Of a stretch of DNA of 64,000 bases, positions 35,107-44,138 are shown piece after piece (position 1 is the first letter of the stretch; each line of letters starts with the position of its first letter). The notes below the pieces were generated by a model. It made no database searches and was not told the origin of the DNA. It saw only the letters and a list, made by a program, of their open reading frames with translations. The stretch comes from Vibrio cyclitrophicus (lineage in GTDB: Bacteria; Pseudomonadota; Gammaproteobacteria; Enterobacterales; Vibrionaceae): positions 1,116,001 through 1,180,000 of the forward strand of contig CP065367.1 of NCBI GenBank assembly GCA_023206055.1. Direction: 5' to 3'. The translations under genes and the position numbers were made by a program.

Positions 35107-37560
35107 TTAACGGTTAACCGCTTCTAGCTTCCAGATGTTGTTCACGTAGTCGCGGATTGAGCGATCTGATGTGAACTTACCAACCAATGCTGTGTTAAGA
35201 ATCGCTTTCTTAGCCCAACCTGCTTGGTCTTTGTATTGCGTGCCCATGTCTTCGTGCGCTTTCACGTAAGAAGCGAAGTCTGCTAGACATAGGTAAGGGT
35301 CACCGCCGTCTAGCAGGCTGTCAAACGTTGCACGTAGAAGGCCTGGTTGACCTGGAGAGAACTCATCGCCAGTCAATAGGTCTAGAGATGCTTTCAGTAG
35401 CGGGTCTGCATTGTAGTAATCGTATGGGTTGTAACCCTGAGCTTTCAATGCAACAACACCATCAACGTCTAAGCCGAAGATGTAGATGTTTTCATCGCCA
35501 ACTTCTTCACGGATCTCAACGTTTGCACCATCCATCGTACCGATAGTTAGAGCGCCGTTTAGAGCCATCTTCATGTTGCCCGTACCCGATGCTTCTTTAC
35601 CAGCCAGTGAGATTTGCTGAGAAACGTCTGCTGCAGGGATGATGATTTCAGCCATGCTTACACGATAGTCAGGGATGAATACCACTTTAAGCTTGTTACC
35701 GATGCGAGGATCGTTGTTGATCTTCTCTGCAATCTTGTTAACCGCGAAGATGATTTCTTTTGCTAGGTGGTAACCCGGTGCTGCTTTCGCTGCGAAGAAA
35801 CATACGCGTGGCTCACACTCGAAACCAGGTTCGTTAAGAATGCGGTGGTACAGAGATAGAATGTGTAGCAAATCTAGGTGTTGACGCTTGTATTCGTGTA
35901 GACGTTTAATTTGCACGTCGAAGATAGCGTTAGTATCTAGCTCGATACCCATGTTCTCTTGAACCCAATCAGCAAGGCGCTGTTTGTTTTCTTTCTTAAC
36001 AGCCATGAATTCTTTTTGGAATTTCGCGTCTGTTGCAAACTTAGCGATGCCTTCAAGCTGCTCAAGTTTTGCAGGCCACTCAGTACCGATCTTGCCAGTG
36101 ATTAGCGTAGATAGACCTGGGTTACAGAACTTCAACCAACGACGTGGCGTGATGCCGTTCGTTACGTTAGTCAATTTGCCTGGGAAGATTTCGTTGAACT
36201 CAGGGAACAAGTCTTTCTTAACCAATTGAGAGTGAAGTGCAGCTACACCGTTTACTTTGTAAGAACCAATCACACATAGGTTTGCCATGCGAACCATACG
36301 GTGGAAACCTTCTTGGATGATAGAAAGCTTCGCTTGCTTCTCACCGTCACCAGGCCACATCTTACGAACTTCTTGCATGAAACGGTGGTTGATTTCAAAG
36401 ATGATTTCCATGTGACGTGGAAGAAGACGGTTGATCAGAGATTCAGACCAAGTCTCTAGCGCTTCTGGAAGCAGTGTGTGGTTCGTGTATGCGAACGTAT
36501 GAGCACTGATTTCCCAAGCTTGGTCCCAAGTTAAACCTTTCTCATCAATCAGGATGCGCATCAATTCAGGGATAGCGATCGTTGGGTGCGTATCGTTTAG
36601 CTGAATTGTTTCTTGCTTAGGCAGATCTTCTAGAGAGAAACCTGCTGCTTCGTGGCGACGTAGAATATCGCGAACAGACGCCGCTGAATGGAAGTACTGC
36701 TGCATTAAACGCAGAGTCTTACCTTTCTCGTGGTTGTCGTTCGGGTAAAGTACTTTAGTAATATTACCTGCATCGATTAGCGAGTGTTGCGCTTCGAAGT
36801 AATCACCGTTGTTAAAGCTTGCTAGTGAGAATGGTGCAATTGCCTGACATTCCCAAAGACGCAGCGGGTAAACCGTGTTTGACTCGTAACCTACGATAGG
36901 TAGATCCCAAGGCATTGCTTTCACTTCCATACCTGGAACCCAAGTACGTACTTCTTTACCGTCGATATATTCAACTTCAACGTGACCGTAGAAACCAATG
37001 TGCTGTGCTAGTTCTGGACGAGCGACTTCCCATGGATAACCTTCAACACCACGCCATGCGTCAGGTGCTTCTTGTTGACGACCATCTTGGAAAGATTGCT
37101 TGAATAGACCGTACTCGTAGTGAAGACCGTAGCCTACTGTTGGGTATTCTTGAGCGGCACAAGAATCCATAAAACAAGCAGCTAGACGTCCAAGACCACC
37201 ATTACCTAGTGATGGGTCACGTTCTTCTTCTAGAAGGTCAGTTAGATTTTGACCTAGCTCTTCCATGGCATGAGTGATCTGTTCGTATAGACCCATGCTG
37301 ATCAGGTTGTTACCTGTTAGACGACCAATCAAAAACTCTAGTGATAGGTAGTTAACGCTCTTCGCGTTCTTAATTTTTTCATCATTTTCAGTTTCTAACA
37401 GGTCAAAAGTCGTTAGCTCTGCAAGAGCACGACCCATTGCTAGATACCATGAACGGCTGTCTGCTGTTTCAACGGTTGTTGCGTAGGTTGCAGATAAATG
37501 TTTCTTAACACTCTCTTGGAATGACACTTTATCGAAAGTTTTTTGCTGAGTTGGTTTCAT
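35107..37560 (-). CDS. malP: Maltodextrin/glycogen phosphorylase
   Basis: An 817-residue GT35 phosphorylase that removes glucose-1-phosphate from alpha-1,4 glucan ends, using pyridoxal phosphate. The PLP lysine lies in EASGTGNMKMALNGA (about residue 662), and the N-terminal block SLEFLIGRLTGNNL is conserved. Length and fold do not distinguish MalP from GlgP. I prefer MalP because it is the first gene before malQ and divergent from malT, the activator of maltodextrin genes. GlgB downstream means the same transcript could also serve glycogen turnover. Confidence 0.93.
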   Translation of the reverse strand: MKPTQQKTFDKVSFQESVKKHLSATYATTVETADSRSWYLAMGRALAELTTFDLLETENDEKIKNAKSVNYLSLEFLIGRLTGNNLISMGLYEQITHAMEELGQNLTDLLEEERDPSLGNGGLGRLAACFMDSCAAQEYPTVGYGLHYEYGLFKQSFQDGRQQEAPDAWRGVEGYPWEVARPELAQHIGFYGHVEVEYIDGKEVRTWVPGMEVKAMPWDLPIVGYESNTVYPLRLWECQAIAPFSLASFNNGDYFEAQHSLIDAGNITKVLYPNDNHEKGKTLRLMQQYFHSAASVRDILRRHEAAGFSLEDLPKQETIQLNDTHPTIAIPELMRILIDEKGLTWDQAWEISAHTFAYTNHTLLPEALETWSESLINRLLPRHMEIIFEINHRFMQEVRKMWPGDGEKQAKLSIIQEGFHRMVRMANLCVIGSYKVNGVAALHSQLVKKDLFPEFNEIFPGKLTNVTNGITPRRWLKFCNPGLSTLITGKIGTEWPAKLEQLEGIAKFATDAKFQKEFMAVKKENKQRLADWVQENMGIELDTNAIFDVQIKRLHEYKRQHLDLLHILSLYHRILNEPGFECEPRVCFFAAKAAPGYHLAKEIIFAVNKIAEKINNDPRIGNKLKVVFIPDYRVSMAEIIIPAADVSQQISLAGKEASGTGNMKMALNGALTIGTMDGANVEIREEVGDENIYIFGLDVDGVVALKAQGYNPYDYYNADPLLKASLDLLTGDEFSPGQPGLLRATFDSLLDGGDPYLCLADFASYVKAHEDMGTQYKDQAGWAKKAILNTALVGKFTSDRSIRDYVNNIWKLEAVNR

Positions 37561-37631
37561 TTCAGAAATCTCGCTTTTAATAGTTCTAATTCATCTGTGA
37601 CATATCGTGCATGGTCACCATAAACTAAACA

Positions 37632-37673
37632 TCCTCCCGCTAACGCAACTGACTAGGAGTAGATGGGAGGGCG
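37632..37673. promoter_or_regulatory. Candidate MalT boxes for malP
   Basis: The MalT core is GGGGA(T/G)GAGG. On the minus strand 37632-37641 reads CGGGAGGATG (8 of 10) and on the plus strand about 37664-37673 reads TGGGAGGGCG (7 of 10). They lie 70-115 bases upstream of malP, a sensible place for MalT activation. Confidence 0.45.
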
Positions 37674-37739
37674 TAGGGGGCGTACCGACTTAGGGTTAGT
37701 GATCTGACTCTCATGTTCTGACTTCGAACAAAAACTTGA

Positions 37740-37755
37740 AGTGACTAAGATCACA
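37740..37755. promoter_or_regulatory. CRP site between malP and malT
   Basis: AGTGA-CTAAGA-TCACA has 9 of 10 core positions of TGTGA-N6-TCACA, with further AA/AAG flanks. A half site TGTGA follows near 37787. In E. coli malT is CRP-dependent, and the same is expected here. Confidence 0.65.
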
Positions 37756-38127
37756 AGCTCCCGTTCGATAACTTAACTTCAATTGATGTGACTTTTATTT
37801 AACCAAATGAAAGTCATTGTCAAATCTGATATTCAGATCACGAAAATAATTTCTAGCTCTCATCTTTTGCATAGATTTCCGTGTAGAGACGAACGAAGTC
37901 ACATTCCCAAACCAACCCGTAACGTGAGCAAGGTCTCAAATAAAGGGCGTAGACACCCAAAAACATGCAGGAGCGCAAGGTTTCTGAGGAGGATCATAGT
38001 CGGTAACGTTTTGCTTCACGTAGTATGAGTAAAGACTTAAGTAATTAGGCTAATGTCATTGGAGTGCACTCAACGATAGATTGGGATATTCCAGAACATA
38101 GCCACGGAATAGGTGTAAAACTTCGAT

Positions 38128-40836
38128 ATGTGGATCCCTTCGAAACTGACTCGTCCCGGCCGCTTACATAATGCAATCCTACGACCTAGGGTTCTCGATC
38201 TGCTTCACAATGCAGATTGCTATAAGCTTGTGTTATTCCGCTCTCCTGCGGGCTACGGCAAAACCACCATGGCTGCACAATGGTTGATAGATAAACCCAA
38301 TGTGGGTTGGTACAGCATTGATGATAGTGACAACGATGCCTTCCGCTTTATCAACTACCTACTTCAATCACTTAATAAAGCGACTCAAAATGCCTGTCCT
38401 AATGCCCAGAAACTGGCAGAAAAACGACAGTTTTCATCACTGCTTTCTTTATTGAGTGAAGTGTTCGCCGAGATGTCGGAATTCCATCACGAGTGTTTTC
38501 TGGTTTTGGATGACTATCACTTGGTCAACAATGACGACATCCACGAAGCCATGCGCTTCTTCCTCAAACACATGCCCGACAACCTAACCTTGGTTGTCAC
38601 CAGTAGAGGTACGCCACCGCTTGGTACAGCAAACCTACGCGTTCGTGACTTAATGATCGAATTAGGTAATGACTCGTTGGCGTTTGATACCGAAGAAACC
38701 ACACGCTTTTTCAACCAACGCGTAGCGGATGGCATTGATGACACCACGGCAGATAGCATCTGTAGTTATGTAGAGGGTTGGCCTTCTGCATTGCAACTTA
38801 TCGCGCTACAAGCACAGCACCAAAAACGCACCCTTGCACAGTCCGCAGAGTCGTTCTCTCACTTTAACCACGCCCATCTTTGGGACTACTTGGTTGAAGA
38901 AGTATTCGACCTGCTAGACAAAGAAACCCGACAGTTCTTGATGCAATGTTCTGTGCTTGATCACTTCAACGATGAGCTTGTATGTGCACTTACACAACGT
39001 GAAGACGCACTGGGTATGATCGAATCACTCAACCGATTTGGCTTATTCATCTACCCGCTTGAAGGCGAGAAAAACTGGTACCGATTCCACAATCTATTCG
39101 GTGAATTTCTTGCCCATGAGCGCCAAGCTCGAATTCCGCAACAAGAAGCCGAGTTGCACCGAAGTGCCGCGAAAGCGTGGATAAAACAGAACACACCACA
39201 CCAAGCTTTACGACATGCGCAACGCGCTGAAGATCCAGAACTGATCATTCAAATCCTGACTGAACACGGGTGGCCGATGTTCAACCAAGGTGAGCTTTCA
39301 TCACTAGAGATGGCGATCAAACAGCTGACTACCGATCAACTTTACAGTGAGCCTAAACTGTCCATGTTGCGTGCATGGCTTGCACAAAGTCAGCACCGTT
39401 ATGATCAAGTGGGTACTTTGTTGGAAGAGGCTGAGACTCAATATCAAGCTCGAAACATTGAACTCGATACTCAGCAGCAAGGCCAATACAACGCCTTACG
39501 TGCACAAGTTGCCATTAACAGCAATGAACCTGAAAAAGCATTAGAACTGGCTGAGCTTTCGTTGAGCCAACTGAACACCACCGTTTATCGTAGCCGCATT
39601 GTCGCAACCTCGGTTGTGGGCGAAGTGAATCACGTAATGGGTAACCTAAGCCGTGCGCTACCGATGATGCAACAAACAGAAAAACTTGCACGTCAGTATC
39701 AGGTTTACCATCAGGCTCTATGGGCTATTCTGCAACAGAGCGAGATCTTGATTGCTCAAGGTTATGTTCAAGCTGCATTTGAACTACAAGACAGTGCGTT
39801 CAAATTGATTGAAGAGCATCAGCTCCAATACGTGCCTCTGCATGAATTTTTGCTGCGTGTTCGCGCTCAGATCTTCTGGTGTTGGAACCGACTAGATGAA
39901 GCGGAAGAGTGTTGCTACAAAGGCTTAGATATCCTTGGCCACCACTCACCAAGTAAGCACCTACACAGCTATTCGATGCTGGCTCGTATCTCGCTTAGCC
40001 GTGGTGAAATTGATAAAGCATCTAAGTTTATCGATCAAATCCAACACCTACTGCGTCAATCAACGTACCACGTAGATTGGACGGCAAATGCTTCTCTTTC
40101 TTTGATTCTATTCTGGCAAGTAAAAGGCGATAAAGAAGCCATTCGTGATTGGCTGAGTGTGGCTGTTCGACCTGAATCGGCAAGCAACCACTTCTGCCAA
40201 CTTCAGTGGCGAAACATCGTTCGTGCTCACATCATCCTTGAGCAATATGAAGACGCAGAAGAAGCGCTGACTTTCCTTAAGAGTGAAGCCCAACGTTCAC
40301 ACCTAATTACAGACACCAACCGCAACTTGATCGTTGAAGCCGTGTTACGTACACAAATTAACGATGAAGACAGCGCACGTGTACTGCTTGAAGAAGCGCT
40401 TCATATGACGAACCAAACCGGTATGGTCGGTAACTTCTTAGTCGACGGTGGCACTATCGGACATATCCTAGATAAGTTGAGCAACAAACCAGGTCTGGGC
40501 GATTTAGAACGCCACCGTGCTCAGCAGATCATGAAGGACATCTCAACTACGCAACGCAGCCGTTCGGTTCATTTCGACGAAGACTTTGTTGAGAACTTGG
40601 TTAATCACCCGAACATTCCTGAACTTGTGCGCACTAGCCCACTTACCCAACGTGAATGGCAGGTACTTGGTCTGATTTATTCAGGGTTCAGTAATGAGCA
40701 GATCGCTCAAGAACTCGATGTAGCGGGTACCACGATCAAGACTCACATCCGTAACCTTTACCAAAAGCTCAATATTGCTAACCGTAAAGAAGCAATCAGC
40801 ACGGCGGAGAACTTACTGCAGTTAATGGGGTACTAA
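38128..40836 (+). CDS. malT: Maltose regulon activator MalT
   Basis: A 902-residue ATP- and maltotriose-dependent STAND-class activator. An N-terminal NTPase with Walker A SPAGYGKTT (about 37-45) and Walker B CFLVLDDYH is followed by a winged-helix linker, a long helical-repeat sensor domain (about 440-800) and a C-terminal LuxR-type helix-turn-helix (LTQREWQVLGLIYSGFSNEQ). The length matches E. coli MalT (901). It activates malP-malQ divergently and probably other maltodextrin genes, perhaps including glgB here. A terminator follows. Confidence 0.96.
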   Translation: MWIPSKLTRPGRLHNAILRPRVLDLLHNADCYKLVLFRSPAGYGKTTMAAQWLIDKPNVGWYSIDDSDNDAFRFINYLLQSLNKATQNACPNAQKLAEKRQFSSLLSLLSEVFAEMSEFHHECFLVLDDYHLVNNDDIHEAMRFFLKHMPDNLTLVVTSRGTPPLGTANLRVRDLMIELGNDSLAFDTEETTRFFNQRVADGIDDTTADSICSYVEGWPSALQLIALQAQHQKRTLAQSAESFSHFNHAHLWDYLVEEVFDLLDKETRQFLMQCSVLDHFNDELVCALTQREDALGMIESLNRFGLFIYPLEGEKNWYRFHNLFGEFLAHERQARIPQQEAELHRSAAKAWIKQNTPHQALRHAQRAEDPELIIQILTEHGWPMFNQGELSSLEMAIKQLTTDQLYSEPKLSMLRAWLAQSQHRYDQVGTLLEEAETQYQARNIELDTQQQGQYNALRAQVAINSNEPEKALELAELSLSQLNTTVYRSRIVATSVVGEVNHVMGNLSRALPMMQQTEKLARQYQVYHQALWAILQQSEILIAQGYVQAAFELQDSAFKLIEEHQLQYVPLHEFLLRVRAQIFWCWNRLDEAEECCYKGLDILGHHSPSKHLHSYSMLARISLSRGEIDKASKFIDQIQHLLRQSTYHVDWTANASLSLILFWQVKGDKEAIRDWLSVAVRPESASNHFCQLQWRNIVRAHIILEQYEDAEEALTFLKSEAQRSHLITDTNRNLIVEAVLRTQINDEDSARVLLEEALHMTNQTGMVGNFLVDGGTIGHILDKLSNKPGLGDLERHRAQQIMKDISTTQRSRSVHFDEDFVENLVNHPNIPELVRTSPLTQREWQVLGLIYSGFSNEQIAQELDVAGTTIKTHIRNLYQKLNIANRKEAISTAENLLQLMGY

Positions 40837-40840
40837 AACG

Positions 40841-40871
40841 GATTCGAGATTGATTCGAGATTGATTCGAGA
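40841..40871 (+). repeat. 11-bp tandem repeat (GATTCGAGATT, nearly three copies)
   Basis: Two full units and a 9-base third unit directly after the malT stop. Noncoding; probably replication slippage. Confidence 0.85.
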
Positions 40872-40879
40872 AAAGCTTA

Positions 40880-40911
40880 AGCTAGTCACCGATGGTGGCT
40901 GGCTTTTTTTT
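40880..40911 (+). terminator. Intrinsic terminator of malT
   Basis: Imperfect stem AGCTAGTCACC / GGTGGCTGGCT with loop GAT and a T-run of eight. Confidence 0.82.
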
Positions 40912-40981
40912 CATCTGAAGTTTAGAGCCTAAAAATGTAAGAACGGGAAAAGAAAAAAGACAATCACCAAACGACAGGCAA

Positions 40982-41091
40982 AAAAATAGCCAACCGCAAT
41001 AATCGCGATTGGCTCTATATATTTGTGAACAAATTATAAGTTCACTAACAACGTCAGTTGGCTAGGTGACCCTCGGCTTAAGAAGGGTCAA
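40982..41091 (-). ncRNA. qrr: Qrr quorum-regulatory small RNA
   Basis: Read on the minus strand, this 110-base element is a Qrr RNA, the Hfq-dependent RNA of Vibrio quorum sensing. It begins with stem-loop 1 (TGACCC...GGGTCA). The near-invariant core CCTAGCCAACTGACGTTGTT follows, which pairs with targets such as luxR/hapR, luxO and aphA mRNAs. Then come a stem GTGAAC/GTTCAC and a terminator AGCCAATCGC/GCGGTTGGCT with a run of seven T. The 5' end is set at 41091, 12 bases after the sigma-54 -12 element. It lies alone between malT and the DUF368 gene. I do not assign a qrr number. Confidence 0.95.
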
Positions 41092-41101
41092 TGTATATAA
41101 T

Positions 41102-41117
41102 GCAGTTAGCGTGCCAA
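41102..41117 (-). promoter_or_regulatory. Sigma-54 promoter of qrr
   Basis: The minus strand reads TGGCAC-GCTAA-CTGCA, against the consensus TGGCAC-N5-TTGCA (one mismatch). The spacing of GG and GC is exactly right and places transcription start at 41091. Confidence 0.93.
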
Positions 41118-41177
41118 CTTTTATTCGACGTTTTATAAGCCCTGCATCGCATAAAAACCGTTAATCCATCATGCGAA

Positions 41178-41203
41178 TTGCAAAGTGCATTTGCATAATG
41201 CAA
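41178..41203. promoter_or_regulatory. Two LuxO binding sites upstream of qrr
   Basis: Adjacent sites match TTGCA-N3-TGCAA. 41191-41203 is perfect (TTGCATAATGCAA) and 41178-41190 has one mismatch (TTGCAAAGTGCAT). They lie about 90-110 bases upstream of the qrr start, as expected for phospho-LuxO activation of a sigma-54 promoter. Confidence 0.9.
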
Positions 41204-41416
41204 CTAAGATGCAATATTGATAAGAGATCAGTTTCATCTCTGTTCTTAATGATAAATCACTAAGTGGTTGTTATCTAAATGTTAGGCAAATATTCACTTC
41301 AACTTATTGCCTTACAATTAATAGAGTAATAAAAGCCCTTCCCCAAAAGCATATTCATACTTTTTTTACACTAAAGTTTGTATACTGCACAAAATCATCC
41401 TCAACTCTATGAAGCA

Positions 41417-42337
41417 ATGAACTACTTAAGTACTTTTTTCAAAGGCATGGCAATGGGCGCAGCCGATGTTGTCCCTGGCGTGTCGGGCGGAACCATCGCA
41501 TTCATCACTGGTATCTACGATACGCTGCTAGAAAGCATTCGAAGAATTAACCCTAGCGTACTTGGCTTATGGAAACGCGAAGGCTTCAAAGCCGCGTTTA
41601 ATCACATCAATGGTTTCTTCCTAATTTCACTGTTCGCAGGCGTATTCACCAGCATTGCGACATTTGCAAAACTGATTTCTTGGTTATTGGTCACCCACCC
41701 TGTTCCGCTGTGGTCTTTCTTTTTCGGCCTGATCTTGGTGTCGGTTTTCCATATTCTTAAGCAAGTAGAGAAGCGCGATATGATTCGATTCGTGTTTTTG
41801 CTGCTTGGCGTTGCTTTCGCTTACAGCATTACCGTGCTTAAGCCGCTACAAATGGAACCGACCAGCATCAACGTTCTCATTGCGGGTGCGATTGCGATCT
41901 GCGCGATGATTCTACCGGGAATTTCAGGCAGCTTTATTCTGCTTCTGATTGGTATGTATGGCCCAGTGCTTGGCGCTGTTAAATCGTTTCAAATCGATGT
42001 ACTTGCCCTATTCCTTGGTGGCTGTGTGATCGGCCTACTGACCTTCTCGCACGTACTTTCTTGGTTACTGCGCTCATTCCGCGATTTCACATTGGTATTC
42101 TTAACCGGTTTGATGATCGGTACGCTGCCTAAGATCTGGCCGTGGAAAGAGACCATCAGCTGGCGCACAAACTCAAAAGGTGAACAAGTGCCTCTGATTC
42201 AAGAAAACCTATCACCGTTTGATTTTGAAGCCGTAACCTCTCAGCCTTCTCAGCTCACTTTATCGGTGATCATGATGTTGGTGGCTATCGCGCTAGTGCT
42301 AGGTTTAGAAAAGTTTGCAGAGCGTAATGCTGACTAA
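41417..42337 (+). CDS. popT: DUF368 undecaprenyl-phosphate translocase (PopT)
   Basis: A 306-residue inner-membrane protein with about eight or nine helices. The DUF368 signatures are GMAMGAADVVPGVSGGTIAF near the N-terminus and its second half-repeat MILPGISGSFILLLIGMYG. DUF368 proteins, including V. cholerae PopT, recycle the undecaprenyl-phosphate carrier to the inner face of the membrane, notably at alkaline pH or high sodium. I use ATG 41417; the longer frame starts inside a likely -10 (TATACT, 41381-41386). It is divergent from qrr and followed by its own terminator. Confidence 0.9.
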   Translation: MNYLSTFFKGMAMGAADVVPGVSGGTIAFITGIYDTLLESIRRINPSVLGLWKREGFKAAFNHINGFFLISLFAGVFTSIATFAKLISWLLVTHPVPLWSFFFGLILVSVFHILKQVEKRDMIRFVFLLLGVAFAYSITVLKPLQMEPTSINVLIAGAIAICAMILPGISGSFILLLIGMYGPVLGAVKSFQIDVLALFLGGCVIGLLTFSHVLSWLLRSFRDFTLVFLTGLMIGTLPKIWPWKETISWRTNSKGEQVPLIQENLSPFDFEAVTSQPSQLTLSVIMMLVAIALVLGLEKFAERNAD

Positions 42338-42410
42338 TATCTAACAAACGTGCTTAAATTAGCATGTAGGGTGCCGAGCTCAGATAGCGATGCACCTTGT
42401 GGAATGAATC

Positions 42411-42438
42411 AAAGCGAAGCTTATGGCTTCGCTTTTTT
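42411..42438 (+). terminator. Intrinsic terminator of popT
   Basis: Perfect stem AAAGCGAAGC/GCTTCGCTTT, loop TTATG, T-run. An open frame 42350-42550 across it is rejected. Confidence 0.9.
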
Positions 42439-42534
42439 ATATCTACCATACGCACAAAATTGCTTTTTGATACAAGCACGTATTGAGGGGTATGATAACA
42501 TCGCGGCTCTTATAAAATTAGATGAGAACACGAC

Positions 42535-42975
42535 ATGCACTCTGCATTAAAGGTTGCTGCTCTTGGGATCGCTCTTGTGGCAGGCTTTTATGGGCCACAA
42601 GCAATTCAGCAGTTTAAATCAGCGATGGAGCACTCAACTGCCGACGTCAACTTGGATGATTACTGCATGCTTTCAACCGCATCGTGTGAGCAAAATGCGG
42701 TGGCGATGACACTCGATAGTGAGACGGCTCAGCCACTCGTTCCAAGTAAAATCAAAGTAGTCTGGGAAGGCGCAGCATCTGACACATTAATGCTGTCACT
42801 CACGGGCTTAGAAATGGAAATGGGATCAGCACGTTTTCAATTAAAGAATATTGGCAACAATACCTATGAAGGTGATGTAATTTTACCTGTGTGTACCATG
42901 GATAAAATGACTTGGCTTGGCGAACTCACCGATGGTGTTGAAACCGTAAACCCTGCAATAAGGATGGCAAGATGA
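42535..42975 (+). CDS. Small membrane-anchored protein, first gene of copper-delivery operon
   Basis: A 146-residue protein of no family I can name with certainty. An N-terminal membrane anchor (about 5-25) precedes an extracytoplasmic domain with a Cys pair (CMLSTASC), a Met-rich segment (LTGLEMEMGS), and YEGDVILPVCTMDKMTW. The pattern loosely recalls FixH/YtkA-like domains. It overlaps the SCO1 gene by 4 bases (ATGA), so a role in copper or haem-copper oxidase assembly is a fair inference from context. Confidence 0.8.
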   Translation: MHSALKVAALGIALVAGFYGPQAIQQFKSAMEHSTADVNLDDYCMLSTASCEQNAVAMTLDSETAQPLVPSKIKVVWEGAASDTLMLSLTGLEMEMGSARFQLKNIGNNTYEGDVILPVCTMDKMTWLGELTDGVETVNPAIRMAR

Positions 42976-43568
42976 GTAAGAATTGGTCGTTAGCATTAGT
43001 GGTAGCGTTTGTACTTGGCTTTGGTGTCAAAAGCTACCTTGATGGGCAAAACGAAGCTCAAGAACAGCACGCTGTAAAGCAAGAGTTCTCCGCAACAACC
43101 CTTTTTGGTAAAGATAATCAGCCAACGGAAATCTTTGACGAAACCGACGACAGAATTCGTATCGTTTACTTCGGTTTCACACGTTGCCCAGATGTATGCC
43201 CTACCTCACTAGCAATGTTAGCTGGAGCACTTAACCAAGTCTCTGACGAAGCAAAAGCAAAGATTCGCCCAATGTTTGTCTCTCTTGATCCTGAGCGCGA
43301 TGCCGCAGAAGCTTCTTACGAATACGCACAATACTTCCACCCAATGATGGAAGGATTAAGTGGCCCGTTAGACGTGACAACCACGCTTGCACATAACTAC
43401 GGTGTTATTTTCAGAAAGACCAAGCTTGAAGGTTCAGAATTGGAATATACCCTTGACCACAGCTCATATTTTTATTTTTTAAAGCCCGACGGTACCTTGA
43501 TAACTAAAGTACCGCACACGTTAACGCCAGCGCCAATTGTTGAGGCTATCAACAAGCTGACGCAGTAA
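42972..43568 (+). CDS. SCO1/SenC/PrrC copper chaperone
   Basis: A 198-residue membrane-anchored thioredoxin-fold protein. A signal-anchor (about 5-20) is followed by the copper-binding CxxxC in FTRCPDVCPTSLA (about residues 74-78) and the conserved His in LDHSSYFYFLKPDG (about residue 162). SCO proteins deliver copper to, or reduce, the CuA site of cytochrome c oxidase. It lies in an operon with the preceding small membrane protein and the PCuAC gene 83 bases downstream. Confidence 0.94.
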   Translation: MSKNWSLALVVAFVLGFGVKSYLDGQNEAQEQHAVKQEFSATTLFGKDNQPTEIFDETDDRIRIVYFGFTRCPDVCPTSLAMLAGALNQVSDEAKAKIRPMFVSLDPERDAAEASYEYAQYFHPMMEGLSGPLDVTTTLAHNYGVIFRKTKLEGSELEYTLDHSSYFYFLKPDGTLITKVPHTLTPAPIVEAINKLTQ

Positions 43569-43651
43569 GACGTAACAACAAAGAACTTAACCAATAAAGT
43601 TCAAACATAAAGTCAGATCCCAGACCAAAACATAAAAATAAGGACAACAAC

Positions 43652-44110
43652 ATGAAGTTAAAAGCACTTGCTCTAGCAGGCTTATTGCTCACTCCCTTTG
43701 CTCACGCGAATAGCGACATTATGGTTTACGACGCGTACGCTCGCGCAACACCACCTTCAGCAGTGAACAGCGCAGTATTCACGACTCTGATGAACCACAG
43801 CGATAAAGATCGCGCTATTGTTTCTGCAACGACACCTGCTGCAGGCAAGGTAGAGCTTCATGATGTTATCGTTGATGGCGACGTAATGAAGATGCGCCAA
43901 GTTCAAGAGATCACAATTCCTGCGAATGGTGAAGCGGTACTTAAACCTGGCAGCCTGCACATTATGTTGTTCGACCTAAAAGAGGGTCTAAAAGAAGGTG
44001 AGCAGATCGAGATGACTCTGACTTTCGCTAACGGTGAAACGCAAACCTTTGAAGCGCCAGTTAAGAAAGTAATGAGCGGCATGAAAAAGATGAATCACGA
44101 TCATCACTAA
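43652..44110 (+). CDS. Periplasmic copper chaperone PCuAC
   Basis: A 152-residue periplasmic cupredoxin-like protein (DUF461). A signal peptide (KLKALALAGLLLTPFAHA) is followed by the copper site H-x10-M...H-x-M: His in VELHDVIVDGDVMKM, then SLHIMLFDL. The C-terminus is Met/His-rich (MSGMKKMNHDHH). PCuAC hands Cu(I) to SCO1 and CuA or to cbb3-type oxidases, consistent with the SCO1 neighbour. A terminator follows. Confidence 0.94.
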   Translation: MKLKALALAGLLLTPFAHANSDIMVYDAYARATPPSAVNSAVFTTLMNHSDKDRAIVSATTPAAGKVELHDVIVDGDVMKMRQVQEITIPANGEAVLKPGSLHIMLFDLKEGLKEGEQIEMTLTFANGETQTFEAPVKKVMSGMKKMNHDHH

Positions 44111-44138
44111 TCGGATTCACAATCAATGAAACAAATTA

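Larger units (their letters stand above)
37561..38127. other. Divergent regulatory region malP / malT, 567 bp
   Basis: Holds MalT-like boxes near malP and a CRP-like site in the middle (listed separately). The open frame 37807-38028 is not supported. The rest towards malT has no feature I can name. Confidence 0.7.

Noticed and set aside
37807..38028. 73-codon open frame in the malP/malT gap
   Set aside because: Lies in the regulatory region; no Shine-Dalgarno and an unnatural residue mix.
39333..39346. Second parS2-like site (TTTACAGTGAGCC)
   Set aside because: Only one half matches the consensus, and it lies inside the malT coding sequence.
40989..41015. Hairpin first read as an extra terminator of malT
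   Set aside because: The T-run is on the minus strand and the flanking sequence is the Qrr core, so it is the Qrr terminator.
42350..42550. 66-codon open frame after popT
   Set aside because: It spans the popT terminator and overlaps the next gene's start.
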